A stretch of 64,000 nucleotides of DNA from Owenia fusiformis. Lineage: Eukaryota; Annelida; Polychaeta; Sabellida; Oweniidae. The position numbers were made by a program, and so were the translations under genes. The notes under the pieces were generated by a model. That model was not told the origin of the DNA and did no database searches. It saw only the letters and a program-made list of their open reading frames with translations. The stretch lies in contig CAIIXF020000001.1 in NCBI GenBank assembly GCA_903813345.2, positions 39,339,366 through 39,403,365 of the forward strand, read 5' to 3'. Positions 49,803-61,971 of this stretch are shown here, in pieces; within the stretch, counting starts at the first letter, position 1; each line of letters starts with the position of its first letter.

Positions 49803-51248
49803 ATCGCACTTTGAAAAAGTGCTATATTGTCGTCGTCTTGTGCTGTTGGGCGGGCGGGCGGGCGGGCGGGCGGGCGTGCGGGCGGGCGGGACATAAAATC
49901 TTGTCATCAAATTTCCAGGATAACTGCTTAACTGTTCAACTTGAAATTTTTACAGATGCAAGAGCAGACTAGTACCAAGATCTGATTAGGTTAAGGGCAT
50001 GCTAGGTAAACTACGTGGCGGCCATTTTGAATTTTTCAACAAATCTTGTCATCAAAATTCAAGGAAAACCACTTATCCGTTCAACTTGAAATTTTTACAG
50101 ATGCAAGAGCAGACTATTGCCAACATCTGATTAGGTTTTGGGTATGCTTGCTGAATTACATGGTGGCCATTTTGAATTTTTCAATTTGGCGGCCATTTTG
50201 AATTTTTCAACTTACTCCAAATTGACCCAATTTTTTTTTAAAAACATCTACAAGTTTTCAGAAGTTCAAATCTGACCTTAGATTTTAGATTTGACATTTC
50301 ATTCACCTTAAGTGACCTTGAAAAGGTCAAAAAAGTTGATTTTCTAAATTGATATTTTGGATTTAAATTTAGGTCAGCTTAATTACAAAACACCTACTGA
50401 GGTCTGAAAAAGTTAAATTTTCAAGGTCAAAGGTCAAGGTCATTAAACTAGGTCACAAATGATGTTATCCAAGTTTCTCAAAGTTTGAGACTACAAATCA
50501 ATTCTTGACATCAAAATTCCAAGAAAACCGCTAACCTGTTCAACTTGAAATTTTTACACATGCAATAGCAGACTAGTGCCAAGATCTGATTAGGTTTTGG
50601 GCATGCTGGGTAAACTACGTGGCGGCCATTTTGAATTTTTCAACAAATCTTGTCATCAAAATTCCAGGAAAACCACTTATCCGTTCAACTTGAAATTTTT
50701 ACAGATGCAAGAGCAGACTATTGCCAAGATCTGATTAGGTTTTGGGTATGCTGGCTGAATTACACTGTGGCCATTTTGAATTTTTCAATTTGGCGGCCAT
50801 TTTGAATTTTTCAACTTGCTCCAAATTGACCAATTTTTTTTAAAAAAACATCTTCAAGTTCTCAGAAGTTCAAATCTGACCTTAGATTTCAGATTTGACC
50901 TTTCGTTGACCTTCAGTGACCTTGAAAAGGTCAAAAAGTTGATTTTCTAAATTGATATTTTGGATTTAAATTTAGGTCAGCTTAATTACAAAACACCTAC
51001 TGTGGTCTGAAAAAGTGAAATTTTCAAGGTCGAAGGTCATCAAATTAGTTCACAAACAATGTTATCTAGATTTTCCCAAAGTTCAAGACTACAAACAAAT
51101 TCTTGTCATCAAAATTGCAGGAAAACCGCTAACCTTGTCAACTTGAAATGTTTACAGATGCAAGAGCAGACTAGTGCCAAGGTCTGATTAGGTTTTGGCC
51201 ATGCTGGGTAAATTGCATGGTGGCCAGTTTGCTCTTCAAAGTGCGATA
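49803..51248 (+). mobile_element. Large non-autonomous element with ATCGCACTTTGA inverted ends
   Basis: The left end ATCGCACTTTGA and right end TCAAAGTGCGATA are inverted. The left end also folds on itself (GCACTTT-GAA-AAAGTGC, 49806-49822). Next comes a (GGGC)n tract (49848-49890), then about 2.25 copies of a ~600-bp unit. Each unit contains 145-bp sub-repeats starting TTGTCATCAAA (49901, 50045, 50504, 50650, 51103), GGCGGCCATTTTGAATTTTT and runs of AGGTCA. No transposase or other long open frame. The repeated block is homologous, in reverse orientation, to 61990-63400. Confidence 0.75.
49848..49890. repeat. (GGGC)n tract
   Basis: About ten GGGC units with one GTGC interruption, in otherwise AT-rich DNA. 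It has G-quadruplex potential on the + strand, hence in the transcript. Confidence 0.95.
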
Positions 51249-51713
51249 TTTATCACTGTGTGTCTTGTTCTCTGTATCTCCAAAAGAGAGCATCATACTA
51301 GAATTTATTACTGTCTTCTGGGTTTATGAGTAAAAGTAGATGCATATTCTATTTGTGTGCTGCATCTAATAATGGAGATAATAAAAACAACATTTGTATG
51401 ACATTCAAGAGGAAAGATTCTTAGAGGGAATGATGATGACAGTATTGTCATCAGTGCAGAGTGAGACATTATGTGGAAATAAAAGGAGTTTTATGAGAAG
51501 TCATTTGAAGCTCTAATTACTAACAGAGCAACAAAACTACTGATAGAAACATGATAAAAGAGTGAAACAAAGACAAAGTCACCCTATCATTTTATTTTAT
51601 TAAGCTGCCATTGTGTGAATGTATTGAGCTGAATGGCTTTCATTGTAAGTTCCCTGTTATCATAGATTCAAGTCAAGTTGAAGGATATCTATTTTAATTT
51701 CCATTTTAATTTT

Positions 51714-52072
51714 CTTACTGGCAGCAATAGTATTCTTATTGCCAGCAATGGTACTCCCATTGGCAGCAATGGTATTCCCATTGGCATCACTGGTATTCCT
51801 ATTGACTCCAATGGTATTCCTATTGACATCAATGGTATTCCTATTGACACCAATGGTATTCCCATTGGCAGCAATGGTAGTCCTATTAGACAGCAATGAT
51901 ATTCTTATTGACAGCAATGGTATTCCCATTGGCATCAATGGTATTTTTATTGACAGTATTGGTATTCCTATTGGCAGCAATGGTATTCCTATTGATAGCA
52001 ATGATATTCCCATTGGCAGCAATGGTAGTCCTATTAGGCAGCAATGATATTCTTATTGGCACTAATTGTATT
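51714..52072. repeat. 21-bp minisatellite, about 17 copies
   Basis: GCAATGGTATTCCCATTGGC-type units repeat every 21 bp with point variants. Because 21 is a multiple of three, long open frames exist on both strands (GSNGIPI-like and LPMGIPL-like repeats). I treat these as artefacts, since no start, signal or flanking coding sequence supports them. Confidence 0.9.
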
Positions 52073-52343
52073 ATGCTGATTTTATTAGAAGCACTGTGAG
52101 CTGCCCTAAAAGGCTCTCCTCATTGAAACTTCAATGTACCTTGTTCTATGTTCATCATGGCAGTATATCAGTCTGAGGCTTTGTGAGCTTAGTAAGATAA
52201 TCTGTATGCAGGGTAGTGTTCTTTACTATGATTCCCCTCAGGTTATATTGGCTCCTTCATCATCTATAGTTCTTAGAGTCAGTGCTTTAGACTGCAATAT
52301 ATTTCATTGACTCTGTAGAATAACAATCATTTCTGTTATGTGT

Positions 52344-52721
52344 TACCCTTTGCATTCGTTTGACTTCACTTCTTAAAAGAGAGCTTCGTCTTCACTCTTT
52401 CAAACTAAAATAAACCTGTGAACTCACCGCGCCAATCAGTGTTCGTCGGCCAAATTTGACCGACGTTCTATATATGGTCAGTCCTTCTGACGTCGTCGTT
52501 GAGCCCGGAATTGACCAATGACACGCGCATATTTAATTAGAACGCATTTGGCGTATGTTTCTTCAAGCTCGCTGATTGGTGGAAGAAAGGTCAGCGCGTA
52601 GGTCAAAAGTGATTTATTACCCAAACTGTCACCGGTACCCGTCGTGGGGGTGGGGCTACTAAACTGTAATAAAGTCTCTACTTGGCAGAGTGTAGTTTAA
52701 CTAGACTCTGCACGCAGGGTA
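52344..52721. mobile_element. TACCCT-family MITE-like element, fullest copy, about 378 bp
   Basis: Ends TACCCTTTGCA and TGCACGCAGGGTA are inverted with a small gap. The right end carries a near-perfect 27-nt hairpin (GCAGAGTGTAGTT/AACTAGACTCTGC). The interior is GC-richer than the intron and contains CCGACG and GTCGTCGTT. There is no open frame of interest. Partial copies lie at 10641-10777 and 46313-46499. Confidence 0.75.
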
Positions 52722-54435
52722 GTTATGTGTCTAAACTAGTAAATAAATTCTCTGAATATCTTAACATAGGTCAATCAATATATGGTTCAGAATTACTAAT
52801 GCAAAAAATAATTTTACATATCAAATCACTGGTTGATCTAAGAATAGTTTGACTTTTTGTGAAAATAAAAACATTTCCCCAAAATTAGGCCAAAATTCTG
52901 ACTGGGGGGCTCAATGTAGGACATTCCATATATATATTTTTTTTTTTCAGTATGATATTAATATACTACTGAGGTTATAGTTTTCTTAAATCCCCAAAAC
53001 AATTATATTTTTCAACCATGCTTATATTTGTGATAAATTGTACAGCATTGCTATAGATACCATTTAGGTCATCTGAGTCAGTATAACACTGTAATATCTA
53101 CTTGCATTGTCCATGTCATGATTATGGAAAAATTGATACCAGAATATGAGTATTGTATGTTGACTTTCCTGTGTATAAAATGTCTCTCAGGCTTGTTATT
53201 GTTATGGAATGGTAGAAAAATACATTGAAATAACAAGTAATGATATTATATCACATGGGTTATATGCATAGTTTATACGTAAGGTGCCAAGAGAGCATCT
53301 TTAAAAGTCTTAAACATATGTTCTGATGAATAAAAGTTTGAATTTGAGCAGAGGGTGGTACAGCACACTTCTATGTAAGGCAATTAGCTATAAAAACTGA
53401 CCAGAATTCCAATCAAGAATTGTTATTACATGGAGAGCTTTTATAAATTGATGTTGATTTTAGTAGCATTGATAAAGGATTGCCATTAATCTATTCAGAA
53501 TCTAGATTATTGCATTGATGAAATACATTACTGCCTTTGTCCATATAGTGATTCTAGCTTGATGGCCAGTTTTGCGCTAATTATGAGAGATTTAGATTAA
53601 TGTCCAGTTACTATCAGGAAATATGTTGGCGTGATTAAAGTCCATGCCAAGAATTTCTAAGTCAAAGTATCCTTTACTCACTTGGCAGTTTAGTTCAGTT
53701 ATCTAGAAAAGCTTTCGGAATTTCTGAGATTTTAGGATATAGAGAAGTGAGAGAGTTATATTTACATAAAAATTGACAAAATAAAAATAGATTAGATCAG
53801 ATCTGGAAAACAGGGAAAATCATTATTTCATCAAAGAATTGATTTGATATTAGTTATAAAGGTTGATCTAAACATATAGGAACATAGGAATCATATCAAT
53901 GGAAAAGAAAATTAAGACACAAGGAGAATGTTTAGAATGAGGTTAATTCGTAACTGAGAGGTATATAGATAGGGCCCCTTTCAGCACTTATCTTCCCCCA
54001 TCTCAAGCAGAGAGTGAGGTAGGGAGTAATTTAGCTCACTATGATTTACACCTCAGCATAGCACACAGCGCAAGTTTATTCTGAGAGTTAGCTCTGTTGA
54101 GGAACTATAGAGTAGACATACTAGGAACAGGCTTGAGGTAAAATTGTCTCTCACAGATGGACAATTCACTTCTTAGGATTACAACATCTATCATCTTCTG
54201 TGGTGTTAAAATCAGTACGTTTACAATTGACTGATTTCTATTAACTGACAATAGTATTTCACAGTTTCTCTAGGACTATTGAATATTGATTAGGCAGGAG
54301 TGAGGATTACATGGATCGGGGTATAGGATTATAGTAGGAGGAAGATAGAGTTGTGGTATCATTGTTGGATTAGGTTACATGTAGCCACTGGCACACACTG
54401 ACCAGCTCTCTTACATTATATACACACTGAACAAC

Positions 54436-54511
54436 ATGGTGACATTACATAGAGCTGCTGGATTTTATTTTATTTTTTCTTTGCTTATTTTCTCTGTCGT
54501 TTATTGTTCAG
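54436..54511 (+). promoter_or_regulatory. Possible alternative first exon with its own signal peptide
   Basis: An ATG in strong context (AACATGG) opens a frame continuous with exon 10. It encodes MVTLHRAAGFYF, then IFSLLIFSVVYCS, a signal-peptide-like leader directly before FN3-4. A TATATAC motif lies about 20 nt upstream. The same bases are the polypyrimidine tract of the intron 9 acceptor, and T-rich tracts naturally encode Phe/Leu, so chance is a real alternative. See findings. Confidence 0.3.
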
Positions 54512-54820
54512 TCCCGACAGCTGCCCCACAGAACATACAGGGTGAAACTCTTAGTGCAAGGAGTATCAGAATAACATGGGAGCCTCCCCCTAGGGACAAA
54601 CAGAATGGCGATATTACAGGATATAAAGTTCTTTATACTACCGTGGCTAGTAATCAGGGCACGGCTGATGCGGAATATGTAGAAACTTCCCCTGGGAGAC
54701 TAAATCAGGATATTACTGGTTTGAACAAATGGACTGAGTACAAAGTATGGATGCTTGCCCGTACCAGTGTAGGGGAAGGCCCAGTGTCAAAGCCTATTAC
54801 TGTTTGGACCGACGAATCAG
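54512..54820 (+). CDS. LAR: LAR exon 10: fibronectin type III domain 4
   Basis: A 309-nt phase 1-1 exon (residues 600-702) for the whole FN3-4 domain. It encodes PTAAPQNIQGETLSARSIRI, the core Trp in TWEPPPRDKQNGDITGYK, and the F-strand WTEYKVWMLARTSVGEGPVS, ending TVWTDES. It closely parallels vertebrate FN3-4 (NGVITQY; KWTEYRVWVRAHTDVGPGP; VRTDED). Acceptor TTATTGTTCAG|TC, donor TCAG|GTAGGG. The exon is a multiple of three and flanked by phase-1 introns, so skipping it removes exactly one domain. In vertebrates some FN3 repeats of this family are alternatively spliced. Confidence 0.93.
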
Positions 54821-57800
54821 GTAGGGTTGATTGTGAGAAGGCTTAGGCTAACACTCTAACACAAGCAAGCTGGGATGGAGTTAATACTAATACAGTATGA
54901 TAGTTAAAGATTTAAATTCATTAATATTAGTTTAGATAGTCTGAAGTTGTGTGTGTGGCAGTAATAGCGGGAACAGACTGTCCTGTCACTCACTCGACAT
55001 CCCTAGCATCAGTTTTTCTGGCCCTAACCTAGCAGGTTTACCTGCCATAGATGCCTGCTCTTGATTTTCATGCACTATTGAACATTTGAGTGCAACAAAC
55101 ATGTGTCTATGGTAGGTAATATGTTGGAATTGAACTATATTTGCTTTATTTTTTCTTGGCCTCTGGGTCAAGTAGCAGAGGCACTCCACTAGTCAAAATA
55201 TGATTTATGGAAAAAATATCCTTCTCAATATTGATCCATTTTGCCGATGGTTCATTGTGCCCCTGCATACTTGATCTAAGTTACAGTATTTTAGTGGAAT
55301 GCTTCTTAATCAAAGCAAATGTATCAGTTACATGATTACAAACACAATAGATATCAAAGCAAATAATGAGTGTCTAATCTATGTAACTGAAAACTTGTTA
55401 AATCAACTGATTGTTGAATGAGCACGTATTGAGGCAGTCTCACATGTAGTGATTAACATGAGTCCAGACTGACTCATTACATCCATTCATCAACAAGTTA
55501 ATCTTTGCATCCTATTGAATATATTGCATCCTCGCTTTGTTTTATTTTACATAGCTATGATTTATGCATGTTTTGATTATTTCGATTTCTATTTTGATAA
55601 TTCCAAATTGGAATTGATTAAATTGGAATCATATTAAATGCAGTTAGTTCTAGGTTATCAATTTAAAGAAAGTTTTTGTTGAATGTTATCTCCTTTTCAG
55701 AGATTTGGTTTTTAATCAACAATTCCATTGATTGAATCATCAAGTGTTAGTAATGAGATTTATCATAAGAGCGTAATAATGGGACAAAATTGCTAATCTA
55801 AGCAGGTACCTAGTGATTAACTTGATTCTTGTTATGAAAGAAGAAATGAAATTGAAGCCTGCTGATTAAAAGTGCACCCTATGACTGTTAATACTGTATG
55901 TACTCATGGTCACAGAATGACTGATGCAGACACCATTAAGAGATATGAAAGTACCTCTGATCTAAAATAAATCCTGCAATGAGCATAAAACAATCAATTT
56001 TCATAAAAAAGATGTTACAAAAAACTTCCTAATTTATTTTTTATTTTTTTGTGTTCCAAAATCGTTCCTAATTTCAGAATACTGAAAATTAATTTTATTT
56101 ACCAGAATTTGATCTTGGATCTCTGGTAACATATATTATGTTGCAGTGACAGGTCTAAAACACAGACTTACATTCCTAAGTCATGTTCAATATAATCTGC
56201 CACATTAAAAACCTATTCCAGACCTGGGCCCTCCATTGTTTACCATTGACCCAAAGTTAATAGCAATTTGCTGTTATCTTTATTCATTGCTTGCTGGGGT
56301 ATTAGGTTTGTTATTTTGGCCTTGTGTTTCATCTCCTTTGAATAAGCCACCATGTTCTATCATGTTATGACATGGTTTTCATTAATGAACTGTAGATTAC
56401 TATTATATTATGACATGGTTTTAATTAAGGCGTGTCATTCACCATTTTGTTATGATCCAGTTATAAGAAGTAATCTTTTATGCTTCCCTTGAAATGAAAA
56501 TCAAAAAGCTTTTTTTATTGAGATTGAAAATTAATACATTTGGTAGTGTTTTGAATTATCTGACATGACACCGAAAATCGAATATTTGTGATCTATTATG
56601 TAATTCCTTATTTTTGCAACTATGACTTAAGATAATCTTTAATATAAAGATGCTAATTACTGTTTTGAAAATATTGAGTCTGATAGTCGGACCCCATATC
56701 TCACTATAATCTGCCAGCCACCCATGAACATTCCATTGAATACAAATAAAGCACAGCACGCCATTGATTCCTTAAGATCTTCATTTACATGGTTTTGGGA
56801 GGTATTAGAGGAGCAATTTGAGGATACTAAACTCGACTGCTAACTCTAATCTCATCTCATTTATATGAGTTCAAACAGTAAGCCCAAAGTGGTTGGAGTA
56901 AAGCTTACATCTCAGCCATGTTTTATGTCAGACCAAGCCAGAAATATTAGCCCTGTGTAATATGTTTGTGTAGAATCATCAATGTGGAGTTAGAAATAAT
57001 GCCCTCATTCTTCTACTTTACTGATCCCCAGATTTTTTAAGTAAAGCAAATTCTACACATTGATTCATGGGACCGTTGTCTTTTGAGTGGTTTTGAGTGA
57101 AAACTAAAGAGGGAGATTTAGATATTCCTTAGTCTGGGGTTCTGCATCAAGGTTTTTGGGTCATTATATTTCTAGAAGTGTATAGCTTCTTTGAAAGTTT
57201 CAAAAACACAATTGAAGGAAAATATAGGATTTGTCAAAATTCCGACCAACTGCTAGCACCAAGCTGCTTATGTGTTATCCCCTAATATTTCCTCTTTCAT
57301 GCCAAAAGCCACAATTTCCTTACAGTGCTTTGATTCTAAAATTACCATCTCCATGGTTTTGAATGAAGAAAAAATAAAATGGTCATCCTCGGAAATGAGA
57401 AGAAAGTGTAATTCACCTACGCCTACCTAAATTATGTCGCTCCGATTAAATCATAGATTGCTCCAATAAGGCAATGTCGAATGTTCAATTACAAAATAAA
57501 CATTGCGTTAATAGGCAAAGTAAGCTATGAATTTTCTCATTGGCATGAAGCTTTAAGAAATATCATGTTAGAAAACCTTTATTAACTTCCATTCTCATTC
57601 TTTATTCTAAGCATGCAAAGGAGGGTCAGTGGTAGGTCTATGAGGACCTTGATAGCTTACAATGGTGCCAGCTTGGGCTTCGCTATTACCCTGTTTTCAA
57701 TGAACCAAATTACCCTTTAAAATGCCTGTAATCTCTATTGCATTTCATCTCATAGGGAGGGGGGGGGGTGGTTCTCTAATTGTTAATTTGGGATGATATT

Positions 57801-59702
57801 CCTCTAATGTCTACTCTATTTCCAACTTCACACATTACCTTTCTTGAGCTTTTATTTATGGCCAGTACAATTAAAAGATGATTGGTATGCAACAATCACT
57901 GAAAGGGAGATAAGTTATGTCTCCTCTGTGATTTAGGGGAGACCTATGTTGTATCCTTCACTGTTCAAGATGATGTGTAAATCACTGAAACCTCTCAGCA
58001 ACTTGAGCCACCTGGAATAATTCTTGTACTTCTTGTAGGGCACCTGGGAAATATCTGCAATGGGGCACCTGGGAATTTTGGGCTGGTGGAGAATAAGAAG
58101 TGAATCTGCTTGATTTTCAAATACTTTATTTTTTCAAAATTCTCAAATGTCTAAAATAAAATCTGCAGTGATTTTTCAATTTGATCATTTTACAAATGTG
58201 GAAATGAAACTTTTAATGGTTTCACATGTGGATTTCTTTATAAATTAACTTTGTATCCGACAAGTATTATTTAAATAATGGGTAATAGGAAGTTATCATT
58301 AATCGAGGGCTGGGGTAAAGTTAGAAGGGAATTCTTATTGCATAAACTTGTTTGTCAATTCCATTTAGGCAAATTGTGTTAGCCTAAATACGAGATAAAT
58401 ATCATAATGAAAATGGCGACATTGATCCATAGTAGGTCACTAATGGAATTACCTTCAAGCATTTTGCTTTTCCTGAAGAACATTAGTGAGAGTTTCTAAA
58501 GATTCCTTTTGACATGCTATCATTCTCTTAGTCTCTTTATATCATGTCTTCACTGTCTAATGTCTACATTCAGTCTCTGTTTACGTCCTCTTTACTTCAA
58601 AACCATTCAGCTATGATATTTGAGATTATTAGGGAACGAATTCTTGTATTTTCACCTGGAGTGCTCTACATGCCCAAAACTGAAATATCATATGACTTCG
58701 AAATTTTTTTTCAATTTGGAAAGATGCTGTCCATTCATAATTAGTTGATATTCTGGCCATGTCTGTTATGTTTAATTGGAACTTAAAAGTTTTTATGTTA
58801 TCTGATGAGCCCAGGACAGCATCTGTAGAAATATATGTGTCATCAACTCACCATAATTCTGGCTCTCTGTCAGAATCATGCGCTTTTTATTGAAATTGAT
58901 GAGAACATTCAGCATAAAAGGAAAATGAAGCTTCATCTGTAAGAACTAAACACCTCATATAATTGAGAAAACCCTGTGTCTTCATTCACTCAGGAAACTG
59001 GAAATGTGATCTGAATTCTATGATGATGTAAAGGATAAGCTTAAAGAACGCAACAATTACATAGATTTAATGAATGAAATCATCATGATATACTCTTTAG
59101 AAAGCTGTATGAATCGATATGAGATCTGACCCATTGATGTTTCGACTCTTCTTAAAAAGTAAAATACTATCATGGATTCTTATTTTATTACCAACAACCA
59201 GTATTACATCACAGCAAAATAATATTAATTGATATTTCATTGAAGCAGTTCTTTCCAAAATTGAAATAATTAATATTTATGTCTAATTAATATATGTGAC
59301 TGTTCATTTCATATATTTCAATATCAAAGAGAGATTGTTTGGAAAATCTAATGGAAATATCCGTTATCTAATAATTCTACAATTTCACTGCATTACCTTG
59401 AGGCTATTGTACAATTTACATGACATTTTATAATGATGAAATTGCAAAGTCTCACAGGGAATATACTTTGTCAGTCTAATAACTTGATAAACTTCATATT
59501 GATATAGAATTCATTGTACATTATGTATAAGTATCTCTCCTGATATTATTCCATTTGATCATTGAGGTCTCGCTAATAACCTACATGTAATTTCTAAAGA
59601 CTTAGATATTGATTTGATTCAGATGTTTAGTAATAAATTCAGCAAAACATGTAGAATTCCTTGGTTCAAGCTATGTTAAATTGTGTACTAAAACTGTTCC
59701 TA

Positions 59703-59719
59703 ATATATATATATATATA
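59703..59719. repeat. (TA)n microsatellite
   Basis: About eight uninterrupted TA units. Confidence 0.9.
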
Positions 59720-60040
59720 ACTTTTATTGACATATAGTATCATAACATGATTACAATATATAATAATGTTAATAAGAATCATTAAGTTGCCAGCACAAAG
59801 GGCAACATTTGGAAAACAGAGACCAAGCAGCCATTAAAGAATTTCTGTCTTATCAACTGCAATGTATATCACATAACATAAATCATATATTAATAATAAG
59901 TTAAAATATCCAGCAATCCAATATTGTCTAATTTCTAAAAAGAAGTATAATTAGGAAAAATGATTTATTGAGTCATATTAACATTAAAAGATTATTCAAA
60001 CACATAAATCCACACATCCTCAACATCCCCCCTTAAACCT

Positions 60041-60330
60041 GGGGGGGGGGTACTCCCATATATTGGCTATATGGGGACGTGCCGCTTAAGTGGGAAAAAA
60101 CCTAGATGTGGGTCCCATTTTGATGAAAAAATCCCTAGAACTGGGTCTACTTTTTGTAAAATCCTAACAGCTAAAACTAACTGGGTACTGTTTTTGAGAA
60201 AAATTGCCGGATGTGGGTATTGTTTTTTGAAAATTACTTTGAAGTGGGTCTATTTTTGAAAGAAAAACCCTAGATGTGAGTCCATCTTAAGAGAAAAAAA
60301 TCCCTAGATATGGGTAGATATTTTGAAAAT
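60041..60330. repeat. Dispersed repeat with CCTAGATGTGGGT units
   Basis: Ten G followed by TACTCCCATATATTGGCTAT and GGGGACGTGCCGCTTAAGTG, then a series of degenerate 30-40 bp units built on CCCTAGATGTGGGT (60101, about 60130, about 60205, 60269, 60301). The form suggests a dispersed non-autonomous element carrying internal sub-repeats. The open frame at 60071-60259 is not convincing. Confidence 0.65.
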
Positions 60331-61971
60331 ATTAGAAAATGATGATTTATCCAGCTTCTTATGCATAAAAATGTCTTTGAGAATGCAATTTAGAAGTAAC
60401 CCAAACATTTACCATGATGCAATGTAATATTAGACGTATATGATACTTGTAAAGCAATCTTACTATGAAAATATTTAACCAGTAGTAGTAATACACGGGA
60501 TTGATCATTTATTATAGTACTAAAGTGTTGTGCAATGTTTACAAAGATACAAGTTGGAAACTATTAATCAATTAAGGGTTATCTCATGCTTCATCACTTC
60601 TTTCAGTGATGTGCCAATTAGATCCTAGCTGCTGAATCTGGGAACTTAATATCCATAAGTTCACACAATCCAATACCTGGAGAAAATTGTATTGTAGTAT
60701 ATTACAGTATACGTATTATACAGTTTTACATCATGATCTTGATTTGAAACAATTTGAAATATCACCCAACTCTAAAATAGAACTATCTACTGTATTAATT
60801 AAATTATTCATTCTTTGACTTTTTTTTTAGACTTTTCATAGCTGGTAAGGGTTTACTACAGAAATGGACTCGCAATGTTTAGGATTAGTAGCAACTTACC
60901 ATTTTCACTTAATATTCTCTTTGAACTTCAACAACTTTGGTGCTAATATTTACCAGTAAACATGTCATAATCTCAATGTTATGAATGAGTTATCTCTAAA
61001 GCTACATCACAGTTTAACACCATGGTAACTCGTGTATACAACAATGCAACTCGAGACTTATCTCCTCAAATAGCCTCAAAGCTCCATCTTAAAACAGCAA
61101 TGTAGCTTATGTCATTTTTATAATTTTTTTCTTTAATGGATGGATCATTCCAGTATTCTGCCTTTTACAAAAGTTTGGAAGAAAAGTTAAATCAAGTCTT
61201 TTCCAATCAAATGTATTTCCTGGAAAAGTAATATACCATTACTATACGGGTTGCAGTATGAATATTTGATATGCCGTATAATCCATAAAGCGCCATTCAA
61301 CCAGTAATCTTTTGATTAAAAACTCAAAATAATTGTGATTAATATCAACAAAAATATGTTATTATAATGCATGCACTAAATCATACTATGGAGGGAAGAA
61401 TGTAATTTTCTAGCTGAGATCCCTGCGATTAACCGCTTCACTGACCTCTTAATCTAGCCAAAGATTATCCCCAAAGTGACTTCCCTCTGATCAAGTTGGA
61501 ATAGGGAGATTCATTGTGAGATATATCTCATTTTGGCATGATTGAGTCGGACACAGCAATCCATCAAACATGGAAATGTCCTTCATGGTAGTCCGGTTTT
61601 AGATCTCCAAAATATAGAAGAGATATTGAAGTAATTTTATGTCAAGGCTGCCCGCCTGAAATACCCCAAATTGTATAGCTACACGGGAAAGTTAATTGTA
61701 TGAGAAAATGTGTGACATTATTTTGACTGTATATTCAAACGGAGGAGGTCTCATCGTGCCACCTATCATCATACTTGATGGGACGAAATGATGATGATGA
61801 TTTTGACTCAGCTTGAATATTGTTCCAATTTCAAATTAAGTGTCCTCCTTGCTTTCAATCATTTCCAATAAATATGATGTGTATTTTATTTATGGTGAAA
61901 AGTATACACACAAACAAACACATATCAGAAAATATTTTAAACAGAAATGATAACTAGAGATCTAACGATCT

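Larger units (their letters stand above)
40522..54511 (+). other. Intron 9 (14 kb)
   Basis: The largest intron. It holds a 53-bp tandem duplication (42891-42996), the 137-bp minisatellite (43524-44345), a 27-bp array (44879-45177), two TACCCT-family repeats (46313-46499, 52344-52721), a SINE-like piece (48724-48845), a 26-bp array (49167-49268), a large AGGTCA-rich element (49803-51248) and a 21-bp array (51714-52072). The open frames at 45607-45810 and 46457-46726 look marginally coding-like but match nothing I recognise. Confidence 0.85.

Noticed and set aside
51660-52099. Several overlapping open frames of 60-120 codons on both strands
   Set aside because: The 21-bp repeat period automatically keeps all frames open; no promoter, splice or flanking coding evidence.
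54396-54436. TATATAC as a TATA box for an exon 10 promoter
   Set aside because: Such AT motifs are everywhere in this sequence and this one lies only about 20 nt from the ATG, too close for a TATA box plus leader; it is not independent evidence for the alternative start.
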